From: Balanoglossus misakiensis
Taxonomy: Eukaryota; Hemichordata
Direction: 5' to 3'
NCBI GenBank assembly: GCA_040954595.2
Contig: CM082578.2
Span: forward strand, 2,666,001-2,730,000
DNA: 64,000 bases
The notes beneath the pieces are model-generated. The model made no database searches. It was not told the DNA's origin and worked only from the letters and a program-made list of their open reading frames with translations. Shown in pieces: positions 1-11,281 of the stretch (the stretch's first letter is position 1; the number at the start of each line of letters is the position of its first letter). The position numbers and the translations under genes are program-made.

Positions 1-203
1 TGATTTTTAAATCTCAATACTTTTTATGTTTTCGGTGTTTTTTGTCTTAATAATTTCAATACTTTTTGCGTGCATGCGTGCCTTGAGCGTGTTTTTGCTA
101 GTGAGGCGAGTTTCGAATTTGGGAATGAGCTTGTGGTTTCGGGTAGACGCGCGCCGACGCGTTCCCTACACATAATGAAGCCCGTAGACTTGGAGCAAGT
201 CTG
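1..203 (+). repeat. Dispersed repeat R1, copy 1 (cut by window edge)
   Basis: About 200 bp that recurs at 35,086-35,291 (+) and, with internal differences, at 59,634-59,920 (-). Shared landmarks are the words 'tgatttttaaatct', 'ttttttgtctt', 'gaggcgagtttcgaatttgg' and a terminal 'ggagcaagtct'. I see no open frame common to the three copies, so this is a non-coding interspersed repeat of unknown class. Confidence 0.75.
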
Positions 204-1427
204 AGTACTAAGCATTTGAAAATGGCGTGTTTGGTTTGCGCGTTGTCCCCACCAGAGAATGGTAGTGTCCAAGAAGCGCTCGGCTGGCACACTTTAGTCA
301 AAATGATCCCTATAATCTAGTATACTGTTGACAGTTACATTTAAACAACGCTGTCGCAATTCCTTGAAAAATGATGCGGACGCCCGGGAACGGGCACTTG
401 AAAGTTATTACAACATTTTTGAAAGTATTGTCATTTTTAATGTGGATTTTTGGATTCTCCTTTGTATACATAATGAAAATCCGTAATAAAATATAGAGGT
501 CACCGCGCTTGTTTTTTTAAAAAAACGAGCCATGAATTAAGTCGATAAAAAAAGAAAACTACAGACTCAGTATTTATCACGAATGGTTTGTCTATGGGGA
601 AATATTTAACGAAATGTATCTCGAAATTGAGCGCGGTGACCATTCGATTTTACTGGACTGAATGAATGAATTAATTTATCTTTACTTGACAGAGCTATCG
701 TGAACATTACAACAGTAGAAGTGGGTTTTCTAGCTATTCCACGTGTAATCCTATGGAAAAAAGATGAACGCGCGTAGTTTTCCAGTTTAATCTGGTACTC
801 ACTGGATACCAAGTACCCCTGCCATTGCAATAGGTGTTAATAGTATTTTCCCTTTGCATGCAAATATCCTTGGGTCGCCCCTTTTGTCTCGATAAAATAA
901 ATCGATACCGTGACAGCAGTGAACTGTAACCACCTGCATTTTTACAATAGTGTTTTTCCGAGTTGGACTGAAACACCAATGAGCGACGCGTTTCTCCGAA
1001 TGCTGAAATATGCTCTATGCGTTTTGGCGGTTGAATATATTTGAATATATTTTATTTGAACAAGACGTTCGAGAAACAAACCTCATTTTTTCACAGGGCG
1101 AGCTCCAAGCAACATCTTACAGAAGCGGATCTCTGCGTGCCCGTGTCTCCAACCTGCTGCGATGCGCACTAAAGATAAGTTTTCCTTTTACATTTAACAT
1201 GATTTACTGGTTAGACCTAAATTATATGTATACTTTCAGCCCGGTTCAAATCCATTGTACTGCATTTTCTGTGTATTTTACCGGTATTTTCGGAAAGACA
1301 CACGCCTAAAATGTACCACGGTTGGGTACAAACGATTTGTCCAGTAGACATGTACACATGACGTTTTCGAATTTCATTCTATGATTTGCATGATCGGTGT
1401 TTTTCAAAGAAAATAGGCTAAATCGAT
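204..1427. other. Non-genic stretch with a possible small MITE
   Basis: No convincing exon or conserved frame. A 12-bp inverted pair (ggtcaccgcgct at 498-509 and its complement at 630-641) brackets about 144 bp and could be a very small MITE, but no target duplication is clear. The short open frames here have no recognisable content. Confidence 0.35.
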
Positions 1428-2050
1428 TGCAAAACGCGCCATAATTTCGCGATATTGGTAACCTTCACATGTAATTAAATGGGCCGACCGGTTTATAAAT
1501 TAGCTGTCCATATGAGCCAGGATCTGACAGCCGACCTGCAGACTCAGGCAGTTCGCACATGCACCACATTGCACCAACCCACTAACCCCTGTCTGGGGCT
1601 AGAGGTATGCTGCTAGATACCTATGGGGGTCCAAATTCTCCTAAAATTTTCGGTAAGAACAGTTTTTTTTTATGGGAAAGATAGGCGTTTGTCATTCACG
1701 CAAAAGTTTTTATCTGACACGCGAGATTTTAGTAAAATTATAGGTGACTTTTGCTATCTAAGTTGCATGTTATAAAACGGCACAGCAGTTCATAATTTTT
1801 ATTCGGAAAGGTGGAAAGAAACTACATAGTTGCAAAACGCCACAATTTCGCGATATCGGCCGTCCAGTTTACAAATTAGCTGTTTGAAACTTTTCTGAAA
1901 TGATAGGTGTCTTCGGTAAACTAAGTTGCATGTTATGTATAAAATAATGACGCGGTTGATCGTTTTTATTCGGAACAAATAAAGAAACTGCCTGGTTGCA
2001 AAAAAGTCTTCGCGATATCGGTCTTCCAGTTTACAGATTAGCTGCTTGAA
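1428..2050 (+). repeat. Three diverged copies of a short interspersed word
   Basis: A motif of roughly 50-80 bp, beginning near 'gcaaaacgc' and 'ttcgcgatat' and ending near 'acaaattagctg', appears three times (about 1,428-1,506; 1,831-1,882; 1,997-2,043). Each is followed by similar 'gaaact' or 'ttgcatgttat' words. The divergence suggests an old local duplication. It is not coding. Confidence 0.55.
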
Positions 2051-2229
2051 ACTTTTTTTTAAAACACTTTCGAAGATAAGGATGCGCGCCCAGACCAGTT
2101 CCACCAATTCTCTCGGCAATATCGCATAGGCCTAATTCACGAAGAAGCCCCGCGCCCAAGCTTCTCTGAAATTCCGTTTTTCGTTTCTCAACACCATTTC
2201 TTTTCCCCTTTCCCAGAAGAATATTTGAA

Positions 2230-2905
2230 AGTTTCATCCGTCCACACAAGTCTCTTTCTGCTTTCTCAATAGTCATCGTGTCAGAAGAGAAGACAACCAA
2301 ACAGCAGATTGGCACCGAGCGAGCGAGCAGGAAGGGCACATCTTTGATGACCGGATCTTCAAACTGCAATATTTGTCCGACAGACACACTTCGTTTTCGT
2401 TCCATGATTTTCCTGCCACACAAGTCTCTTTCTGCTGTCATCGTGTCAGAAGAGAAGACAACCAAACAGCAGATTGGCACCGAGCGAGCGAGCAGGAAAG
2501 GCACATCTTTGATGACCGGATCTTCAAACTGCAATATTTGTCCGACAGACACACTTCGTTTTCGTTCCATGATTTTCCTGCCACACAAGTCTCTTTCTGC
2601 TGTCATCGTGTCAGAAGAGAAGACAACCAAACAGCAGATTGGCACCGAGCGAGCGAGCAGGAAAGGCACATCTTTGATGACCGGATCTTCAAACTGCAAT
2701 ATTTGTCCGACAGACACACTTCGTTTTCGTTCCATGATTTTCCTGCCACACAAGTCTCTTTCTGCTGTCATCGTGTCAGAAGAGAAGACAACCAAACAGC
2801 AGATTGGCACCGAGCGAGCGAGCAGGAAGGGCACATCTTTGATGACCGGATCTCCAAACTGCAATATTTGTCCGACAGACACACTTCGTTATCGTTCCGT
2901 GAATG
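2230..2905 (+). repeat. 165-bp tandem repeat, about 4 copies
   Basis: Units start at 2,281, 2,446, 2,611 and 2,776, with exact 165-bp spacing and almost no differences. The fourth is cut near 2,900. Because 165 is a multiple of three, long frames stay open on both strands (55-residue protein repeats), so the open frames alone do not prove coding. A partial unit ahead of the array (2,235-2,280) reads 'tctctttctgctttctcaatag', which looks like the polypyrimidine end of an intron. The unit may therefore derive from an exon plus part of its upstream intron. It lies directly before the mini-exon array at 3.5 kb. Confidence 0.85.
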
Positions 2906-2983
2906 TCGCGATTGGTGTTTTTTTTAAGTGACCCTTGAAAGTGCAATATTTAAAGTTATAACGCGAACGCCCATAAGATCAAT

Positions 2984-3508
2984 TTTTCATGGCCTTTACT
3001 TGTTTCAACAAAGTCATGCCAGAAGACACCAACTTTGAAGTCAAGATACCGGTAAACCAGCCCATTCTCGCCATTCTCTTTCTGTCTTCTCAACAGTCAG
3101 ATCCAGAAGAAATTAAAGAGAAGGCAACCAGATTTCACGAAGGAAGGCCCACGCAAAAGTCATGCTGGAAGAAACGAAATTTGAAGTGAAGAAACCAGCA
3201 GTAAACCAGTCGCCATTGTATGAAAAATGGACTTTAAAGAGAAGACAAAGAGAATCTGGCCCACCACCACCACCACCATCCCACTCCACCAACCTCAACA
3301 TTACATATTCTTATTTGGCATCTTGCCACATTATATTAAACAGTTTCTTTCTGCTTTCTCAACAGTTACTGTGTCAGGTGAAATCAAATTTTAGGAGGAG
3401 GCAATCAGAATCCAGTGCAATCTTCGACATATTATGCTACGCATCCGTCTGTATGGTCAATCCATCTTTCCACACATACTAATCAATTTCTTTGTGATTT
3501 CTCCACAG
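2984..3508 (+). other. Duplicated exon-like segments upstream of the mini-exon array
   Basis: Two related coding-looking words, encoding VMPEDTNFEVK (near 3,014) and VMLEETKFEVK (near 3,158), lie about 145 bp apart. Polypyrimidine-AG ends typical of 3' splice sites occur at about 3,096 (tttctgtcttctcaacag), 3,364 (tttctgctttctcaacag) and 3,508 (gatttctccacag). These are probably further exons, or relics of exons, of the same repetitive gene. I cannot fix their donors or the reading frame, and no start codon can be assigned with confidence. Confidence 0.4.
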
Positions 3509-3521
3509 ATTTATCACACAG

Positions 3522-5927
3522 ATACCCCAGGATGAAGACCAGAAGAACCAGAACACCAAGAAGAAGACGAAGAAAAACCCAGCTTTAATTTCGGTATGTG
3601 TTATTCCATGTAATTAATGCAAAATTATTTTAAAATATACTAACCATTTTTCCCCTTTGATTCCTTCAACAGATACCCCAGGATGAAGACCAGAAGAACC
3701 AGAACACCAAGAAGAAGACGAAGAAAAACCCAGCGTTAATTTCGGTATGTGTTATTCCATGTAATTAATGCAAAATTATTTTAAAATATACTAACCATTT
3801 TTCCCCTTTGATTCCTTCAACAGATACCCCAGGATGAAGACCAGAAGAACCAGAACACCAAGAAGAAGACGAAGAAAAACCCAGCGTTAATTTCGGTATG
3901 TGTTATTCCATGTAATTAATGCAAAATTATTTTAAAATGTACTAACCATTTTTCCCCTTTGATTCCTTCAACAGATACCCCAGGATGAAGACCAGAAGAA
4001 CCAGAACACCAAGAAGAAGACGAAGAAAAACCCAGCGTTAATTTCGGTATGTGTTATTCCATGTAATTAATGCAAAATTATTTTAAAATATACTAACCAT
4101 TTTTCCCCTTTGATTCCTTCAACAGATACCCCAGGATGAAGACCAGAAGAACCAGAACACCAAGAAGAAGACGAAGAAAAACCCAGCTTTAATTTCGGTA
4201 TGTGTTATTCCATGTAATTAATGCAAAATTATTTTAAAATATACTAACCATTTTTCCCCTTTGATTCCTTCAACAGATACCCCAGGATGAAGACCAGAAG
4301 AACCAGAACACCAAGAAGAAGACGAAGAAAAACCCAGCGTTAATTTCGGTATGTGTTATTCCATGTAATTAATGCAAAATTATTTTAAAATATACTAACC
4401 ATTTTTCCCCTTTGATTCTTTCAACAGATACCCCAGGATGAAGACCAGAAGAACCAGAACACCAAGAAGAAGACGAAGAAAAACCCAGCGTTAATTACGG
4501 TATGTGTTTATCCATGTATAAAATGCAAATTTATTTTAAAATATACTAACCATTTTTCCCCTTTGATTCCTTCAACAGATACCCCAGGATGAAGACCAGA
4601 AGAACCAGAACACCAAGAAGAAGACGAAGAAAAACCCAGCTTTAATTTCGGTATGTGTTATTCCATGTAATTAATGCAAAATTATTTTAAAATATACTAA
4701 CCATTTTTCCCCTTTGATTCCTTCAACAGATACCCCAGGATGAAGACCAGAAGAACCAGAACACCAAGAAGAAGACGAAGAAAAACCCAGCGTTAATTAC
4801 GGTATGTGTTTATCCATGTATAAAATGCAAATTTGTTTTAAAATATTCTAACCATTTTTCCCCTTTGATTCTTTCAACAGATACCCCAGGATGAAGACCA
4901 GAAGAACCAGAACACCAAGAAGAAGACGAAGAAAAACCCAGCGTTAATTACGGTATGTGTTTATCCATGTATAAAATGCAAATTTATTTTAATATATTCT
5001 AACCATTTTTCCCCTTTGATTCCTTCAACAGATACCCCCGGATGAAGACCAGAAGACGAAGACCAGAAGACCAAGGAGAAGACGAAGACCAGAAGACCAA
5101 CAAGAAGACGAAGAAAAACCCAGCGTTAATTACGGTATGTGTTAATCCATGTATAAAATGCAAAATTATTTTAAAATATTCTAACCATTTTTCCCCTTTG
5201 ATTCCTTCAACAGATACCCCCGGATGAAGACCAGAAGACGAAGACCAGAAGACCAAGGAGAAGACGAAGACCAGAAGACCAAGGAGAAGACGAAGACCAG
5301 AAGACCAACAAGAAGACGAAGAAAAACTCAGCGTTAATTACGGTATGTGTTAATCCATGTATAAAATGCAAAATTATTTTAAAATATACTAACCATTTTT
5401 CCCCTTTGATTCCTTCAACAGATACCCCCGGATGAAGACCAGAAGACGAAGACCAGAAGACCAAGGAGAAGACGAAGACCAGAAGACCAAGGAGAAGACG
5501 AAGACCAGAAGACCAACAAGAAGACGAAGAAAAACCCAGCGTTAATTACGGTATGTGTTAATCCATGTATAAAATGCAAAATTATTTTAAAATATTCTAA
5601 CCATTTTTCCCCTTTGATTCCTTCAACAGATACCCCCGGATGAAGACCAGAAGACGAAGACCAGAAGACCAAGGAGAAGACGAAGACCAGAAGACCAAGG
5701 AGAAGACGAAGACCAGAAGACCAACAAGAAGACGAAGAAAAACTCAGCGTTAATTACGGTATGTGTTAATCCATGTATAAAATGCAAAATTATTTTAAAA
5801 TATACTAACCATTTTTCCCCTTTGATTCCTTCAACAGATACCCCCGGATGAAGACCAGAAGACCAAGGAGAAGACGAAAGACCAGAAGACCAACGAGAAG
5901 ACGAAGAAAAACCCAGCATTAATTTCG
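3522..5927 (+). repeat. Exon-intron tandem array, 151-bp unit expanding to 208 bp
   Basis: Fifteen head-to-tail units. The first ten are 151 bp (72 + 79). Units 12-14 are 208 bp because a 26-bp purine-rich word (core accagaagaccaaggagaag) is repeated inside the exon. Two intron variants are interspersed: 'ttattccatgtaattaatgc' (units 1-6 and 8) and 'tatccatgtataaaatgc' (7, 9, 10). An 'aatccatgtataaaatgc' form follows in the longer units. Variants are shuffled rather than graded, as expected for unequal exchange or gene conversion. Splice signals are kept in every unit. Confidence 0.92.
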
Positions 5928-6064
5928 GTATGTGTTATTCCAATAATTTCTTTCATGCACTTTACTAACATTCTATTTCTATCTGTTTATCTCTACAGAT
6001 CACACAAGACCTGGACCTGGATGCGCACAGGGACAGAGGTTTGGGGGTATTGGGCCCTTCCCGG
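3522..6064 (+). CDS. Putative repetitive lysine-rich protein gene built from tandem mini-exons (partial model)
   Basis: Not a known family. Ten 72-bp exons start at 3,522, 3,673, 3,824, 3,975, 4,126, 4,277, 4,428, 4,579, 4,730 and 4,881, with exact 151-bp spacing. They are followed by exons at 5,032-5,134 (103 bp), 5,214-5,342, 5,422-5,550 and 5,630-5,758 (129 bp each), 5,838-5,927 (90 bp) and 5,999-6,064 (66 bp). The introns between array exons are 79 bp, with G|GTATGT donors, TACTAAC or TTCTAAC branch sites and TTCAACAG acceptors. Each 72-bp exon has only one open frame: 24 residues starting IPQDEDQKNQNT and ending KKNPALIS. The product would be a hydrophilic K/D/E/Q/N repeat protein. All exons are symmetric (phase 0) except the 103-bp one, which breaks the frame. 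A possible last exon is 6,751-6,789 (phase 0, stop TGA). No start codon or domain is identified, and a transcribed non-coding satellite cannot be excluded. Confidence 0.5.
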
Positions 6065-7095
6065 GTAAGAACGAATTGTTTGATTTACTGTTCAAATTTC
6101 AGTTTGCAAACTGAGTTGTGGGACTCCTTCCTTTAGATAGGGACACACGGCCTTGTAATGGGATTCTGGGGGCAGGCCCTTTTAGAGTAGGTGCCGTCAT
6201 AGTGGGTAGCTTCACGTGCTGACGGTGTAATCTAAACATTGGAAAAATGTGTTTTCCAATGTTTGGAGACTAAACCCACTTCCCCAAAAATGTAAGCTGT
6301 CCTTTGAGAACCAAGTTCAAGAACACAGTGAGATGTCTCCAGGAATGAAGTCCATGGTGTTAGAAGATCTTGCCTGGCAGTGTGTTTTGGATCATGAGAT
6401 TATTGGGCATGGCAGCTAACCAGTAATCAGGTAAATGATTGTACAGTGTTGCATTTCCCTGTCATGATGTTAAATGTGCATATTTGCGACATCTTTTTAA
6501 GACAACTAGATGATGTAAATCAAAATTTAGCATTTTTAGGAGATGTCTAACTGTAGTAAGCCAAACACCAGTAAGAACTAAAATATCTCCACTGGAAAAC
6601 ACAGTTTGACCAGCCTCTTGATTGAAAACCAAAGGAGACATGTTCCTGTAGCAAATGGTTTCTAGGGAGAAACTTGAAAAGCAATGACTGTTCCAGATGT
6701 TTTTTTTCTTTGCTGGCTTTAGTTGATTTTGTGGCTTGATTGTTTTGCAGGGTGGTGTGCAATTGGAGGAGAGAACTTGTTCAACATGAAGACCTCTGGA
6801 GAAGTTGTCTGTCCATCATGATGTTTCTGGAGCAAGACACTTGGAAAATAGGTCTGTCGTTGAAGTATCATCTAGAAAGGTAGTCGCTACCATTCAAATT
6901 AATATCCTGATGGCCACGAAAGTATTCTTTCAGTTTTTCTAATGACCTTCTTTGAAAAAAAGGAGAAAAAAATATAGGGTCCCCATGCAAAATGTTCCAG
7001 AAAATGGTACCAAAACCACCCAATTCAACAAAAATTGGGATATTTTGAAAAATAGGAATTTTCTTCAGAAATCCAATGTTTAGAAATCAGCTATG
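6065..7095. other. Intron or intergenic DNA
   Basis: Begins with a good splice donor (GTAAGA at 6,065). The only further exon candidate is at 6,751, after 'ttgattgttttgcag'. It would add 12 codons (GGVQLEERTCST) and a stop in the phase left by the 5,999-6,064 exon. Nothing else is recognisable. Confidence 0.4.
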
Positions 7096-7099
7096 TTAA

Positions 7100-8060
7100 C
7101 ACCTTTCCATAAATCTAGTGATGCGTCAAATCCATGCAACTATAGGGCCATAGCACTATCGAGCTGTTTATCAAAATTATGCAAGGTCAATTTTCAATAC
7201 ACAGTTAATCAGCTACCTAGACATTAACAGGCTTATTACACCATTTTGGTTCAGGTTCAGAAAGAACACAAGAACATCTGATTCTATGTTTGTTCCCAAC
7301 ACTGCAATAAACAAATGTGTCTAAACTGAAAGGAAAAAGAGAGGAAATTATTTATACTCGGCTTTTGTTGACTTGAGATGGGCTTCTGATTGTGTTTAGA
7401 AGAAGGATTTATTATTGAAGTTGGTAAATTTTATCAGTCATTAATTAAAACAAGGTTGGAAAATGTTAATTACAAGGTTTTCAAAGAGCTTTGAGACATC
7501 TTGTGGAGTTCAGCAGGGATGTAAGTTGTCTGCTACATTTTAATTTTTTTTCTAAATGATTGCACTGATATTTTGGGGGAAGCATCTGATTTTCTAGTCG
7601 AACTGGATAGTGTCAAGTTAAAACTGTATTATTTATGCAGATCGATGATTTATTGCTAAATTTAGAATCTACGGAAGGGCTTCAAAACTGTGAAAGCAAA
7701 CTAGGTGTATACCGCCAACAATGGGAGCTCACAGTAAATGTCAAAAACCAAATTTATGATTCTCAACAGGCCTAGGAATAGCAGAATGGTAAAAAAAACT
7801 GTGCCTTTAAAATTCATGGTGAAATGATCAGTCAAGCCAAACAATTTGGTGTATGCTTAATACTCCTAATGGCAAATTTAAGCAAAACCAGTTACGCTTG
7901 AAAATGAAAACAATGAAAGCACTATTTACTATTAAACGTTCAATTCTGTATGCTCCTCGAGCTGGTATTAGGAGTGAATAGGGTAGATTTCTAATCAGAA
8001 TGAAAATGTTGAAATTCAGTACCCATAATGTAGAAATATGGGTACTTGTCATCATCAAAA
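7100..8060 (+). pseudogene. Decayed LINE reverse transcriptase
   Basis: Fragments in shifting frames spell the order of a non-LTR reverse transcriptase. They are an NYRAIALSS-like block (about 7,138), FRKNTRTSDSM (about 7,255), a CGVQQGCKLS block near 7,505, a degraded YADD region near 7,635, then EGLQNCESKLGVYRQQWELTVNVK (the last two pieces at about 7,675-7,745). Many stops and frameshifts interrupt it, so it is a dead copy. The family looks like the CR1/jockey group, judged only from these motifs. Confidence 0.7.
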
Positions 8061-8541
8061 AGAATTCAAATTATTTGATGTAAAATCTGGGTCACAGCTG
8101 TTCAAGAGTATAAAAATTAAGTACGAAAAAGACTTCTGTAGAATCTTGGAAAATTTCTACATAATGTTACAATTTTCAAAATAATTACTTGTACTTTACA
8201 GCACTCTCTGATCGTGCATGTTGTGTACTAAATAAAATATGAATTAAAGGCTAGAGCGCATAACAAGTTTTCCGCAAAACTCTGTAGGATAGTCCTGTTA
8301 AAATATTCACATCTTGAACTGCATTAATACTGAAAAGCCAACGTTCATTGACTACGCCCTCTGGAGGCCAGTCTCGCGACCTCTGTTGACCTTGCAACAG
8401 GTCAATACATGTCAGCTGGTTGTAAGATTGGCTCAGGTCAGGTCAGTTGTTTGTGGAGTGTGTTGAACGCCTCCGATACATGGGGGACTGTTTTGGATTG
8501 TTTTCCATCATTCAAAATCTCCGGCGTAAATTGTCGGGACC

Positions 8542-11281
8542 ATGCTGAGTTCAAAAAGCCAAGATACGGGATCTCTTGGATGGAGATTGATGAACGCATT
8601 CATGTGTGCACTGTTTGCTCTGTTTGCTTATGTACAGGTACGTGTTGGTCATTTCCGGGTTTGGACACATTGGACCACGCCACGCTCCCTTGGGCGTGTT
8701 TGTGCAAGATTTCATAGACTGATAATAATTTTATATCAGTCTCGGCAGTGTCAAAAATAGAGCCACAAAATGTGTTATTCCTTAATACCATAGCCAAGTC
8801 CATCGCGTTACCAAGACCTGACATATTGTAGATCCAAAATATTTTCCAATTATTATAAATGCGTTTTGTGCATGTACATGTACTTTTGGAAGCCTTTCTA
8901 GTCCAGAGTGTGGTTAAATGTTTTATTTTATAGAAAACTTAATGTCCATGTGAACTACACATTTCAAGGTTAAATTAAGTTTGCAGGAGTATCAGATTCA
9001 TGCAAATGATGAAGAAAAAAATAAGTTAACAAATTTTCCAAATAGAGCGAGGTTTATGATGGAAATTGGTCAGTATGAGATTAAAGGCAGTATCTATCAT
9101 GCTTGTTTGGACCAGTACTGGCCGAATCGGAGCAAATAAAATGTCAGTGATGCTTATATTTTTCTTTGTTTGCAGAAAAATGATCCTGACCCAGAGTTAT
9201 GGATGGTGAGTAACCGTGGTAACCATCAAATGTTCTGACTGCAGGGTATTTTATTTATGATTCATCTCCAGTCTCTCTGCAAACAGAAATGACAGCTTAA
9301 CTTACTGTTGGGTGAAGGAAAACCGCTGACTTTACCCTTTCTGTCAAAACAGTGGATAGAAATTACCAAGCAACATATTAGACTTCTTGAAGTTAATTTT
9401 TTTCTAAATTCTTAGTTTGTCATGGGAACACTGTAGCTGTTATCTTTGTCAAAAAGACATATGCTAGGTGCAGAAATTTCTGTTCATTTTCTGTGCCAGT
9501 CTTTGTGAAGTAGCACATTACTGGGGTGTGTCCAATGCGCCTTGCTTCCATCAATGGAACACACTCTAATATTAATTGTAGAAATATTTCTATGTGAAAT
9601 AAGTTTTCCGTGTCAGAAAAGGTACTTTATGAAATTAAAAACTGTGCAAAAAATACTGAAAGATATTTGGTTGTTTGTTTCAGGCTCTTTACAGTATACC
9701 TGCATTGTTGTGTCTGGCTGTAGCAGTGTCCAGTCATGTGACAGGTAAGTTGACTTTTTATGATGTAATTCAAACATTAAACAAAATGTTTAAGGCAGAA
9801 AAATACAACCATGGATGTGAATCTTGAATGTTTATATTGAGACTTCTTCAAATTGTAAAACTGATATTTTTGTGCACAAACGGTTTAATTACCCACAATG
9901 CCTTAGATATATTCATTGTTGTTCAGTTGACATTTTAGAAATGTCATTCTGTCACAGCAAGTTAGTCTTTAACCAAAGTTTCTGAATCCTCCATCACAGA
10001 GATGAAAGGTCAATGATTTTAATAGCTTCATGTACCACTGAGGTTAATGTGTGATGATTTTATATTTCCGCAAATCTCGTGTTTCTGGTTTAATTGTTGC
10101 GATTAAAGCAACCATAAATCGGACTACAAGACAAAACGAATTATTTCTTTGTTTTCTCTATGCAGATAATCCAATATGGCGGATAACCTGCACACTGCAT
10201 GTCATTGCCATGGGTTTGCTGTCGCTGTATCTGACAAAGACGATAAAAGACAGCGAGACAGAAATGAAATTCTATGAAATGGAAGAAGCCAGGTAAGTTT
10301 AGTGTTTGATTTAAATGGTGAAAGCTGCAGTGATAAAAATTTACAGTTTTAATAAATGATGTCTACAATGTAGCCCTCACGAAATAAATTTTCAAAGCTT
10401 AGAGTCAATTTGAGAATTAAAAAATTCTCTGAGTCAGCCCTATACCTTTGCATGTAGTGTTGATAATTTTCTTGAGTCACCAGTGAGTTTGTTGGGTCAG
10501 TGGCGCCTCATATCAGCTTAGAGGGCACACTGATGTCCAGTAGAACAGAAACTGGGGGTACTCAAAAATTGATATTTTTCATGTTTTGGCAATGGTGACA
10601 AATATTTTGATTCTGATCAAATTCTACAATAAAATTAATAGCCACTGTTTTTATTTTTTATTCACAGAGAACTTGGTGGATTGGTTTTTGTTATGCTGTG
10701 GTTGATCATCTGCGGAAATTCTTCAAGGTCAGTTTTGTCTCCAGATTTTTGTTGCAGTCTTAAATTATTCATAAATATACACAGGCTGTTGTCACACTTT
10801 TTTCTTTTGAGGATTTTTGTTCAAACAAATTAGAACACTTCCAGGACTAGATCGGTTTAAAGGTCTAGTGATGTGGTGTAATTTGAGGCACAATTTGTCA
10901 CCTAATCACTGTTACATGTACCATGGAAAATGCAAATACAGACAGTCACTGATTTTCAGTTAGTACGTGGCACATCCCCAAAAAGTGCCACGATGGCTAT
11001 TAGAATACTTAGACACAACCTTCGGCCATGTAAAGTCATATGAAATTTTCATATTTATAATGGTTGCAATATTTTCAGGAACATCTCTTTACCACCCTTC
11101 ATTGTTGTCATATTTTTTGTTCGCCAGGTTGCGTTTGAGTTTGACATATCTGACACTTGGTTGCGCTGTGCTGGCATCGGTTCCTATCTTGCTCTGGATA
11201 GGCGTGTACATCAACACGGAGTACAGAGAGAAAATGCCGGAACACTGTAAAACTGTCATGTATGCAGATAAGGACTCGTAG
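8542..11281 (+). CDS. TMEM220: TMEM220 family membrane protein, six exons, complete
   Basis: Exons 8,542-8,637, 9,176-9,205, 9,684-9,744, 10,166-10,292, 10,668-10,727 and 11,128-11,281 join in frame (528 bp, 175 residues plus stop), all with GT..AG borders. The protein has five hydrophobic segments. It keeps the family pattern: an NDPDPELW motif after the first membrane span, an EE.RELGGLV-like segment before the fourth, and a C-terminal EHCKTVM close to the human ending. The length is close to the human protein (about 160). The start is the first ATG of an open exon and gives an N-terminal 14-residue tail before TM1. The biochemical role of TMEM220 is poorly known; it is an integral membrane protein. 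The gene is whole and carries no transposon in its exons. Confidence 0.9.

Noticed and set aside
4999-5919. Open frames on the - strand of the mini-exon array, with WSSSS and hydrophobic FFFV runs
   Set aside because: They run through introns and exons alike and mirror the purine-rich exon and pyrimidine tract of the + strand. Splice signals exist only on the + strand.
3522-5927. CRISPR-like array of regular repeats
   Set aside because: The 151-bp period has no unique spacers, the host is clearly eukaryotic, and the units contain intron signals.
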